NCBI GenBank assembly: GCA_006227015.1
Contig: SBGI01000189.1
Location: 1-5,599 of the forward strand
Direction of reading: 5' to 3'
Source: Gammaproteobacteria bacterium
GTDB taxonomy: Bacteria > Pseudomonadota > Gammaproteobacteria > Pseudomonadales > Porticoccaceae
Length of the DNA: 5,599 nucleotides
A program made the position numbers and the translations under genes. Shown one piece after another: positions 1 to 5,261 of the stretch. The notes under the pieces are model-generated. The model ran no database searches, was not told where the DNA came from, and saw only the letters and a list, made by a program, of their open reading frames with translations. Every line of letters begins with the position of its first letter. Positions within the stretch are counted from its first letter, which is position 1.

Positions 1-350
1 GATTCTATGCGACGACCCAGATCGTATCCGAAGAACCCGGCAAGACCACCGACAAACGGATAGGCACTGAGGGATGGTTCCATAGCACCTGATGCGTTGA
101 GTAAATCCTGTGCCAGGAGAAAGGGGTCTTCGCCACTGACATGTGTGGCACTGGCGGTCGTTATACGCGTTTCATTACCCCTTGTTTCCAGTACGCACCT
201 GGGCTGGGCTGTGATGATATCGAAGCGACCGGAAAGGCTGCGCGGTTTACCACTGTCCAGCCAGATAGCATTGGGCAGATCGCGTATTTCCGCAAACAGA
301 GCTTCGGCATCAGGGCGGTATGGAAAATCGAGGACATCAACTGAAGACAT
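1..350 (-). CDS. pabB: aminodeoxychorismate synthase component I (PabB), N-terminal part, cut by window edge
   Basis: Reading the minus strand from an ATG at 350 gives an open frame of 116 codons that runs off the left edge without a stop. PabB uses chorismate and ammonia to make 4-amino-4-deoxychorismate, the precursor of p-aminobenzoate and folate, in the cytosol. The visible part is the N-terminal lobe of the anthranilate synthase component I / PabB family. It begins SSVDVLDFPYRPDA, then has WLDSGKPRSLSGRFDIITAQP (W33 onward) and ends in the conserved GGLAGFFGYDLGRRIE block near residues 101-116. PabB fits better than TrpE because of the LDSG...GRFDI pattern and the YDLGRRxE ending. The full protein would be about 450 residues, so the chorismate-binding catalytic domain lies outside the window. 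No strong Shine-Dalgarno sequence precedes the ATG. The gene diverges from the Rieske gene across about 150 bp. I am confident of the family and fairly confident of PabB over a paralogue. Confidence 0.87.
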   Translation of the reverse strand, partial: MSSVDVLDFPYRPDAEALFAEIRDLPNAIWLDSGKPRSLSGRFDIITAQPRCVLETRGNETRITTASATHVSGEDPFLLAQDLLNASGAMEPSLSAYPFVGGLAGFFGYDLGRRIE

Positions 351-502
351 GGGCGCTAGTCTAAGGGAGCAGAAGCCCTTTTCACAGAAAAACAGGGTGA
401 TTAAGGCTCACTTAAGGTTCCCTGTACTATGCTCTAACGCGTTCTGGTTATGCCACTTTTTCCATTGCGACGTCTTGCTGATCATGGCAACCTTTCGGGC
501 CT
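351..502. promoter_or_regulatory. divergent intergenic region between pabB and the Rieske gene
   Basis: This 152-bp gap separates two divergent genes and should hold the promoters of both. I could not find a convincing sigma-70 -35/-10 pair on either strand. The clearest structure is a direct repeat, TTAAGG at 401-406 and again at 412-417. The 11-bp offset puts both copies on the same DNA face, as expected for a tandem operator. A minus-strand stop and plus-strand frame analysis leave no room for a further gene. The regulatory role is inference from position. Confidence 0.4.
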
Positions 503-826
503 ATGAGCTTCCAACCGCTAGAGTCAAAAAGTCGCCTGAAAGAAGGGTATCTACGGCGTGTCAACGCGGCAGGCAAGGACCTGTTGCTGCTACACAGCGC
601 AGGTATTACCCGTTTGATCGAGAACCGTTGTCCCCACGATGGCTCACCCTTGCTTAAGGGCCGCTTGCAGCAGGGTTGTCTGCGCTGCCCAAAGCACGGC
701 ATCTTGTTTGAGTTGGAGAATGGTCGTCCTCTTGGTGGTGACGTGGTTGCAGACGTTGGTCCACTGGTGAGCCTGACATTGACCAGCGAAGGTGACCAGG
801 TGGGCATTATTATTGATGAAACCTAA
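503..826 (+). CDS. small Rieske-type [2Fe-2S] ferredoxin-like protein
   Basis: This 107-residue cytosolic protein carries one Rieske domain and nothing else. The cluster ligands are visible as C43-P-H45 and C62-P-K-H65, the classic CxH...CxxH pattern in which two Cys bind one iron and two His the other. The spacing is normal, and CPKHG followed by FELENGRP matches the ferredoxin-like Rieske subfamily. No signal peptide or membrane anchor is present, which argues against a bc1-complex Rieske subunit. Such stand-alone proteins typically pass electrons to oxygenases or reductases, or act in redox reactions not yet assigned; no partner oxygenase is visible here. The ATG at 503 is the only good start: an in-frame TGA lies at 479-481 and no ATG or GTG lies between. 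The ribosome site is weak. The gene ends 9 nt before rraA, so the two are almost certainly cotranscribed. Specific substrate or partner unknown. Confidence 0.88.
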   Translation: MSFQPLESKSRLKEGYLRRVNAAGKDLLLLHSAGITRLIENRCPHDGSPLLKGRLQQGCLRCPKHGILFELENGRPLGGDVVADVGPLVSLTLTSEGDQVGIIIDET

Positions 827-835
827 GGATCAGTT

Positions 836-1315
836 ATGAGTTTTTCTACCCCGGACTTATGTGATGACAACCCTGACCTGGTCAGAGTGCTGGAACCGAT
901 GTTGGCCAATTTTGGTGGCAGAGACAGTTTTTTCGGTGAAATTGTCACCGTCAAGTGCCATGAAGATAATTCCCTGGTGAAAGAAAATGCCGGTAAACCG
1001 GGGCATGGCAAGGTAATGGTTGTCGATGGCGGTGGATCCATGAGACGGGCGTTACTCGGGGACATGATTGCCGAGAATGCCGTCAAAAATGGTTGGGAAG
1101 GGCTCATCATTTTCGGCTGTGTGCGGGATGTGGATGCACTCGCAGATCTCGACCTCGGTGTGCAGGCATTGGGCAGTATCCCCTTGAAAACAGACAAGCG
1201 GGGTATCGGCGACCTGAATGTGCCGGTCACCTTCGGTGGTGTAACCTTCGGTCCCGGAGAGTACGTGTACGCCGATAACAATGGTGTGCTGGTGTCGGCC
1301 AGCCCATTGCTCTAG
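836..1315 (+). CDS. rraA: RraA-family protein (RNase E activity regulator A / HMG-aldolase-like)
   Basis: This 159-residue protein matches the full length of the RraA family (about 160). It has the hallmark segments [15 protein letters not shown] at the N-terminus, [28 protein letters not shown] (62-73), [16 protein letters not shown] (87-101) and [21 protein letters not shown] near the end. E. coli RraA binds RNase E and damps mRNA decay. Other family members are class II pyruvate aldolases or oxaloacetate decarboxylases marked by D-X20-R-D. Here D76, R97 and D98 give exactly that spacing; E. coli RraA, as I recall it, has VRQ at the corresponding place. The protein may therefore have metal-dependent catalysis, alone or together with RNase E binding. 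A good ribosome site, AAGGA at 825-829, overlaps the stop codon of the upstream Rieske gene and sits 6 nt from the ATG, which supports both the start and translational coupling. The family call is very secure; the activity is open. Confidence 0.93.
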   Translation: MSFSTPDLCDDNPDLVRVLEPMLANFGGRDSFFGEIVTVKCHEDNSLVKENAGKPGHGKVMVVDGGGSMRRALLGDMIAENAVKNGWEGLIIFGCVRDVDALADLDLGVQALGSIPLKTDKRGIGDLNVPVTFGGVTFGPGEYVYADNNGVLVSASPLL

Positions 1316-1328
1316 GTCAGCAATTTAT

Positions 1329-1361
1329 CCTGTACCTGATTGATATCAAATCAGGTGCGGG
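1329..1361 (+). terminator. probable intrinsic terminator of the Rieske-rraA unit
   Basis: Starting 14 nt after the rraA stop, CCTGTACCTGATT (1329-1341) pairs with AATCAGGTGCGGG (1349-1361) around a 7-nt loop. The 13-bp stem has 8 perfect inner pairs and two U-G wobbles farther out. It is followed by TCTTT, a short and imperfect U-run. The wobbles pair only in plus-strand RNA (they would be A-C mismatches in the antisense transcript), so the structure fits a hairpin of the rraA transcript. The weak U-run leaves room for a leaky terminator, an RNA stability element or a DNA operator. Confidence 0.5.
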
Positions 1362-1404
1362 TCTTTGGTCTAAAGTGATGTCCTAGGTAGACGAGAAAAT
1401 AGCT

Positions 1405-1953
1405 ATGGGTTTAAAGAATACAGCTGACCGTTACGGGTCGCTCTCCATCGCCATGCACTGGCTGATGTTGCTGTTGATTATTGCTGTGTATGCCGCTATT
1501 GAGTGCAGGGAGTTTTTTCCGAAGGGGAGTGACCCCCGCAATGCATTTAAAGCCTGGCACTTTTCTTTAGGGCTCAGTGTTTTCTGTCTGGTTTGGCTGC
1601 GACTGCTGTTGAAGTTGACTCAGATCTCGCCGCGCATCGTTCCCACACCCGAAAACTGGCAGCTAAAACTGGCAAAAGCGCTTCATCTCGGGCTGTATCT
1701 GCTGATGTTTGCCATGCCCGTGTTGGGCTGGTTGGTGTTAAGTGGAGAGGGTAAGGATGTTCTTTTCTTCGGGCTGTCACTTCCACCGTTGATCAGCGAA
1801 AACAAGGAAGTGGCGAGTATTTTCAAGGAGATACATGAGATTTTTGGCATTACTGGTTATGTGTTGATTGCCATCCATGCAGTTGCAGCGCTGGTCCACC
1901 ATTACGTGCTGAAAGACAATACGCTGGTGCGTATATTGCCGGGAAAACGTTGA
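1405..1953 (+). CDS. cytochrome b561 family protein (CybB/YodB-like), inner membrane
   Basis: This 182-residue protein has four hydrophobic segments at about 13-32, 50-70, 93-113 and 146-170, the fold of bacterial di-heme cytochrome b561. Histidines sit where the family places heme ligands: H18 in MHW (helix 1), H52 in WHFSLG (helix 2), H144 in EIHEIFG and H158 in IAIHAVAALVHHY (helix 4). The RYG near the N-terminus and the helix 3 MPVLGWLVLSGEGK segment also match. Members move electrons between the quinone pool and the periplasm; E. coli CybB oxidises superoxide and reduces ubiquinone. The next gene, 81 nt downstream, encodes a lipoprotein c-type cytochrome, which suggests quinol-to-cytochrome c transfer, though direction and donor cannot be read from sequence. 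The start at 1405 gives the canonical N-terminus; the ribosome site (ACGAG) is weak. Family call secure, exact substrate unknown. Confidence 0.92.
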   Translation: MGLKNTADRYGSLSIAMHWLMLLLIIAVYAAIECREFFPKGSDPRNAFKAWHFSLGLSVFCLVWLRLLLKLTQISPRIVPTPENWQLKLAKALHLGLYLLMFAMPVLGWLVLSGEGKDVLFFGLSLPPLISENKEVASIFKEIHEIFGITGYVLIAIHAVAALVHHYVLKDNTLVRILPGKR

Positions 1954-1962
1954 GCGAACGGA

Positions 1963-1991
1963 TTGCCGACATAGGGTGTATCAGCTAGAAA
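1963..1991 (+). promoter_or_regulatory. weak candidate sigma-70 promoter for the cytochrome c gene
   Basis: TTGCCG at 1963-1968 (4 of 6 to TTGACA) and TAGAAA at 1986-1991 (4 of 6 to TATAAT) are 17 bp apart, between cytochrome b561 and the c-type cytochrome. A better -10 hexamer, GATAAT at 1992-1997, has no matching -35. The cytochrome c gene may instead simply be cotranscribed with cytochrome b561. Confidence 0.25.
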
Positions 1992-2022
1992 GATAATAAA
2001 TAACAACAAGAGATCCAGCATT

Positions 2023-2028
2023 AAGGAG
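2023..2028 (+). promoter_or_regulatory. ribosome binding site that fixes the cytochrome c start
   Basis: AAGGAG, a near-perfect Shine-Dalgarno sequence, lies 6 nt before the ATG at 2035 but only 3 nt before the in-frame TTG at 2032. The spacing favours the ATG as the true start. Confidence 0.75.
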
Positions 2029-2034
2029 AGGTTG

Positions 2035-2361
2035 ATGATTAAGTTCCAGAGTGTTCTTGTGCTATTGGCTGCAGCAGGCCTGGTTGCCTGCGGTGATCAG
2101 GGAAAAGTAGAGGTGGATCCATCAGTTGTTGCTGGAGAAAAGCTTTTTCAGGAAAACTGTTCCGAGTGTCATCCGCGGACCGGCCGTAGTGATTTCCTGA
2201 AGCGTATTCCCGCAACGTTGCTGACACGAAAGTCGCAAAATGAACTCATGGAATGGATCAAGGGCAGTGACCGACACCGGGAAATGCCATCATTCGAACA
2301 CCTTTCTGATGAGGAGCGGGCTTCTCTGGCCGATTACCTAGAAAGCCAGATCCTGAAGTAG
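2035..2361 (+). CDS. small lipoprotein c-type cytochrome, monoheme
   Basis: The 108-residue product starts MIKFQSVLVLLAAAGLVACG. It is a type II signal peptide with a lipobox (LVAC), so Cys19 should be lipidated and the protein anchored to a membrane facing the periplasm. One heme-binding motif, C42-S-E-C45-H46, follows in ENCSECHPRTG. M84 in the EMPSF segment is the likely sixth ligand, and the terminal helix LSDEERASLADYLESQ is typical of class I cytochrome c. After processing only about 90 residues remain, a minimal single-domain cytochrome c. It probably shuttles electrons at the membrane surface. The preceding cytochrome b561 gene is the obvious candidate partner, and terminal oxidases or peroxidases encoded elsewhere are possible acceptors. 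I chose ATG 2035 over TTG 2032 from ribosome-site spacing. The family is secure; the specific pathway is unknown. Confidence 0.9.
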   Translation: MIKFQSVLVLLAAAGLVACGDQGKVEVDPSVVAGEKLFQENCSECHPRTGRSDFLKRIPATLLTRKSQNELMEWIKGSDRHREMPSFEHLSDEERASLADYLESQILK

Positions 2362-2378
2362 TCTGATAATTACCCCAT

Positions 2379-2417
2379 TGCGCTGAAGCTAAGCCACCGC
2401 CAGAGTGGCTAGGCGCA
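2379..2417 (+). other. imperfect stem-loop downstream of the cytochrome c gene
   Basis: AGCCAC (2392-2397) pairs with GTGGCT (2405-2410) around a 7-nt loop. Past a bulged A2391 the stem extends by CT/AG, and after a 5-nt internal loop TGCGC (2379-2383) pairs with GCGCA (2413-2417). No T-run follows, so it is not a standard intrinsic terminator. It may stabilise the 3' end of the cytochrome c mRNA. Confidence 0.3.
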
Positions 2418-2443
2418 GTAGGTGCCTGACAATAAAAAGGCAT

Positions 2444-2470
2444 AAAAAAAGGGAGCTGTTACCAGCTCCC
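2444..2470 (-). terminator. intrinsic terminator of aceA
   Basis: On the minus strand a perfect 8-bp stem, GGGAGCTG / CAGCTCCC, closes a GTAA loop of GNRA type and is followed at once by seven T. It lies 45 nt beyond the aceA stop codon. This is a textbook Rho-independent terminator. In the plus direction no T-run follows the stem, so it is not expected to stop the converging cytochrome c transcript efficiently. Confidence 0.92.
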
Positions 2471-2478
2471 TGAAGGGT

Positions 2479-2499
2479 ACTCTATAGGGGATATAGAGT
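2479..2499 (-). other. second hairpin in the aceA 3' untranslated region
   Basis: ACTCTATA (2479-2486) and TATAGAGT (2492-2499) form a perfect 8-bp inverted repeat around a 5-nt loop, between the aceA stop (2516) and the terminator. It is AU-rich and lacks a T-run, so it is not itself a terminator. A role in mRNA 3'-end stability or as a DNA-binding site is possible. Confidence 0.5.
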
Positions 2500-2515
2500 G
2501 AAACTAAACTAGGGA

Positions 2516-4108
2516 TCAGAATTGGTTCATGGTGTTGTCTTTACCACCGGCTTTCAGCGCGGCTTCACCAGCAAAGTATTCCTTGTGGTTGTCACCGATG
2601 TCTGAGCCAGCCATGTTCTGGTGTTTAACACAGGCGATACCCTGGCGGATTTCCTGGCGCTGAACACCTTTCACGTAGGCCAGCATACCGTCTTCAGCAA
2701 AGTAGCCTTTCGCCAGATTGTCAGTGGACAACGCAGCAGTGTGGTAAGTCGGCAGGGTGATCAGGTGGTGGAAGATGCCCGCTTCGCGAGAGGCGTCTGC
2801 CTGGAAGGTGCGGATACGCTCGTCCGCGGCCAGCGCCAGATCAGATGCATCGTACTCTTCGCTCATCAGGTTGGCGCGATCGTACGCAGAAACATCTTTA
2901 CCTTCTTCCTGCCATGCATCAAACACTTGCTGACGGAAATTCAGGGTCCAGTTAAAGGAAGGGCTGTTGTTATAAACCAGTTTGGCATCCGGAACGACTT
3001 CGCGAATACGGTTAACCATCTCAGCAATCTGGCCAACGTGAGGCTTCTCGGTTTCGATCCAGATCAGGTCTGCACCATTTTGCAGGCTGGTGATACAGTC
3101 AAGAACAACGCGATCAATGCCAGTGTCTTTGCGGAACTGGAACAGGCCGGAAGCGAGGCGAGCAGGCTTCAGCAGTTTGCCGTTTGCCTTGATGACTACG
3201 TCACCATTTTCGATGTCGTCAGCGCTTTGAACGTACTCACCGTCGAGGAAGCCGTTGTAGAGGTCGCCCAGGTCACCGGGTTCGTTAGTAACAGCGATCT
3301 GTTTGGTCAGGCCGGCACCCAGAGAGTCGGTACGGGCAACGATAACACCGTCGTCAACACCCAGCTCCAGGAACGCGTAACGTACGGCGTTGATTTTGGC
3401 CAGGAAGTCAGCGTGAGGAACGGTGACTTTACCGTCCTGGTGACCACATTGCTTCTCGTCAGAAACCTGGTTTTCAATCTGGATACAGCAGGCACCAGCC
3501 TCGATCATTTTCTTGGCGAGCAGGTAAGTTGCTTCGGGGTTGCCGAAACCTGCATCGATATCAGCAACAATCGGCACCACGTGGGTTTCAAAGTTGTCGA
3601 TCTTATCCAGGATTTCAGCTTCTTTAGCCTTGTCGCCAGCTTCACGAGCGGCGTCCAGGTCAGTGAAAAGCAGGTCCAGTTCGCGTGAATCAGCCTGACG
3701 AAGGAAAGAGTACAGTTCTTCGATCAGATCAGAAACAGACGTTTTTTCGTGCATGGATTGGTCGGGCAGTGGGCCAAACTCAGAACGCAGGGCGGCAACC
3801 ATCCAGCCGGACAGGTAGAGATAGCGCTTGTTGGTCGTCTTCAGGTGCTTTTTGATAGCAATCAGTTTCTGTTGGCCGATAAAACCATGCCAGCAACCCA
3901 GGGACTGTGTGTACTGTGAGCAGTCAGCATCATAGGCTGCCATGTCTTCACGCATGATTTTTGCAGTGTATTTGGCGATATCCAAACCGCTAAGAAAGCG
4001 GTTCTGGAGGCGCATGCGGGCCGCCGACTCAGGGTCGATAGCACCCCATGTGCTGTTTCCATTGCATACGGATGCAATAGCATCAATCTCTTTTGAATAG
4101 TTTGACAT
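2516..4108 (-). CDS. aceA: isocitrate lyase
   Basis: This 530-residue enzyme cleaves isocitrate to glyoxylate and succinate. It is the first step of the glyoxylate shunt and allows growth on acetate and fatty acids. The length and sequence match the long Pseudomonas-type isocitrate lyase (about 530 residues) rather than the roughly 434-residue E. coli form. Visible landmarks: YLSGWMVAA (98-106), VADIDAGFGN with the Mg-binding acidic residues D183/D185, the catalytic motif KQCGH (219-223, active-site Cys221), VARTDS (257-262), the substrate loop NNSPSFNW (380-387), TLPTYHTAAL (451-460) and the C-terminus KDNTMNQF. All key residues appear intact. The ATG at 4108 is preceded by GGAAGGA with 6-nt spacing (4115-4121 on the plus strand). 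The gene ends in TGA and is followed by a strong terminator, so it is probably monocistronic. It diverges from a LysR regulator, with malate synthase G beyond, which suggests joint control. Confidence 0.98.
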   Translation of the reverse strand: MSNYSKEIDAIASVCNGNSTWGAIDPESAARMRLQNRFLSGLDIAKYTAKIMREDMAAYDADCSQYTQSLGCWHGFIGQQKLIAIKKHLKTTNKRYLYLSGWMVAALRSEFGPLPDQSMHEKTSVSDLIEELYSFLRQADSRELDLLFTDLDAAREAGDKAKEAEILDKIDNFETHVVPIVADIDAGFGNPEATYLLAKKMIEAGACCIQIENQVSDEKQCGHQDGKVTVPHADFLAKINAVRYAFLELGVDDGVIVARTDSLGAGLTKQIAVTNEPGDLGDLYNGFLDGEYVQSADDIENGDVVIKANGKLLKPARLASGLFQFRKDTGIDRVVLDCITSLQNGADLIWIETEKPHVGQIAEMVNRIREVVPDAKLVYNNSPSFNWTLNFRQQVFDAWQEEGKDVSAYDRANLMSEEYDASDLALAADERIRTFQADASREAGIFHHLITLPTYHTAALSTDNLAKGYFAEDGMLAYVKGVQRQEIRQGIACVKHQNMAGSDIGDNHKEYFAGEAALKAGGKDNTMNQF

Positions 4109-4215
4109 GATCAGTCCTTCCAGATTGGGGATAGAAAATGAGTTGAACGAAACGGATTCTAGCCATAGCCCTAAAATTTAGCTAATCTATAGATCTTATT
4201 TCCGGTATTTTTGAT
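4109..4215. promoter_or_regulatory. divergent aceA / lysR control region with two dyads
   Basis: The 107-bp gap must hold both promoters. For aceA, TAGAAT on the minus strand (4156-4161) is a 5-of-6 -10 element; its -35 region falls near 4179-4185 and is poor, suggesting dependence on an activator. Two dyads lie there: CTAAA-A-TTTAG (4171-4181) and the perfect palindrome ATCTATAGAT (4185-4194). LysR-type regulators commonly bind AT-rich dyads (T-N11-A type) between their own gene and a divergent target, so this is a likely operator. No clear lysR promoter hexamers were identified. Binding itself is inference. Confidence 0.6.
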
Positions 4216-5154
4216 ATGAATATACGAAGTGTCGACTTGAACTTGTTGGTGTACCTGGATGTGCTGTTGAAAGAGCGCAATGTCACCAGAGCCGCAGAAA
4301 ACCTTGGAATCAGCCAGCCTGCTATGAGCAATGGTTTACGGCGGCTGCGCGACCTTTTCAATGATCCCCTGTTAGTGCGTACCAGTGATGGTATGACTCC
4401 CACTGAGCGTGCCGAGCAATTGCAACCTGTTGTCAGGGAGGTGTTGGCGTCTATAGAGAAAGCGGTTGAGCCGCGCAGGGAATTCAATGCCGCAGAAGCC
4501 GACCGAGTTTTCCGCATCTCTGTCAGTGACTATACGGAGTCGACATTGTTACCGCATCTAATGCGTCGCCTGCGTTCAGAGGCACCCAATATCACCCTCG
4601 ACGTGCTGACCCCCAGTGATATCAGCTATCAGGACGTGGAGCAGGGCAGCGTGGACCTTGTCATCAATCGTTTTGACATGCTGCCGCAATCCTTCCATCA
4701 GATGACTATCTGGCGTGACTCCTTTTCCTGTCTGTTGAGTGATCACAACCCGATTCGCGACGATTTCACCCTGGATAATTACCTGGAAACAGGACATGTC
4801 TGGGTGAGTAAAACGGGTATGGGGATTGGTGTTGGCATGGAGCCCGGTGCCGTACAACGGTTGGGTTGGGTTGATGAGGCACTGGCCAAGCAAGGGAAAA
4901 AGCGTCGTATACGGGTATTTACCCGCCACTATCAGGCGGCGATGCGCCTCGCCGAGTTGCGTGATCTGGTCATCACATTGCCAACCAAAGCGGCCATGTT
5001 GCTGAAAGATAACCCTAATGTAGTCATTCTGCCGCCACCTTTCGAGATTCCGGAGATCGAGCTCATTATGGCCTGGAGTCCGTTATTGCAGCACAATCCG
5101 GCCCACCAATGGATGCGACGCCTGATTGCTGACGTGGCCCGTACTCTGGACTAG
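4216..5154 (+). CDS. LysR-family transcriptional regulator, candidate regulator of the glyoxylate shunt
   Basis: This 312-residue protein has the standard LysR layout. An N-terminal winged helix-turn-helix covers about residues 1-60 (DLNLLVYLDVLLKERNVTRAAENLGISQ, then PAMSNGLRRLRDLFNDPLLVRT), a linker helix follows to about 90, and a periplasmic-binding-protein-like effector domain runs from about 95 to 300. The helix-turn-helix sequence resembles the NodD/NahR/LinR subgroup (QPAMSN.LRRLR). The effector ligand cannot be read from sequence. The start at 4216 gives the family's usual first residues, although no Shine-Dalgarno sequence is evident upstream, which fits low expression. The gene is divergent from aceA and is followed, 107 nt later, by glcB in the same direction, so it sits between the two dedicated enzymes of the glyoxylate shunt. 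Control of these genes is inferred from position and from a shared promoter motif. Known shunt regulators such as IclR (E. coli) belong to other families. Confidence 0.93.
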   Translation: MNIRSVDLNLLVYLDVLLKERNVTRAAENLGISQPAMSNGLRRLRDLFNDPLLVRTSDGMTPTERAEQLQPVVREVLASIEKAVEPRREFNAAEADRVFRISVSDYTESTLLPHLMRRLRSEAPNITLDVLTPSDISYQDVEQGSVDLVINRFDMLPQSFHQMTIWRDSFSCLLSDHNPIRDDFTLDNYLETGHVWVSKTGMGIGVGMEPGAVQRLGWVDEALAKQGKKRRIRVFTRHYQAAMRLAELRDLVITLPTKAAMLLKDNPNVVILPPPFEIPEIELIMAWSPLLQHNPAHQWMRRLIADVARTLD

Positions 5155-5193
5155 TTATTCGTCAAACAAATAGCCGACATAATATCCATAAAA

Positions 5194-5223
5194 TTGATTA
5201 ATTCTGCTTTGCTTACCTACAAT
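5194..5223 (+). promoter_or_regulatory. candidate sigma-70 promoter of glcB
   Basis: TTGATT at 5194-5199 (4 of 6) and TACAAT at 5218-5223 (5 of 6) are 18 bp apart. Transcription would begin near 5230, leaving a leader of about 30 nt before the ATG at 5262. The segment just upstream and over the -35 (5186-5205) resembles part of the aceA/lysR control region. No terminator was found between lysR and this promoter, so some readthrough from lysR is possible. Confidence 0.5.
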
Positions 5224-5261
5224 CGGTATCTAACTGGATGGATCAATCATAGGGCTCAATC

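Noticed and set aside
397..411. CRP-like site GTGA...TCAC in the pabB-Rieske gap
   Set aside because: The half-sites are 7 bp apart instead of 6, and the outer T/A positions do not match, so it falls short of a CRP consensus.
97..657. Plus-strand open frame of 186 codons across the pabB start, intergenic gap and Rieske gene
   Set aside because: It overlaps antisense to the PabB N-terminus and out of frame with the Rieske protein, both clearly real families. The translation looks like low-quality shadow sequence.
823..1281. Minus-strand open frame of 152 codons
   Set aside because: It is antisense to nearly all of rraA and has no recognisable family features.
2032..2034. TTG start for the c-type cytochrome
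   Set aside because: The AAGGAG ribosome site would be only 3 nt away, and the adjacent ATG at 2035 has proper 6-nt spacing and gives the same lipoprotein signal.
2621..3688. Long plus-strand open frame (355 codons) antisense to isocitrate lyase
   Set aside because: It lies wholly inside the complete, strongly conserved aceA gene on the other strand. Its product shows no recognisable domain, and such frames arise from codon bias in highly expressed genes.
4576..4929. Minus-strand open frame of 117 codons
   Set aside because: It is antisense to the effector domain of the LysR gene, with no domain and no ribosome site of note.
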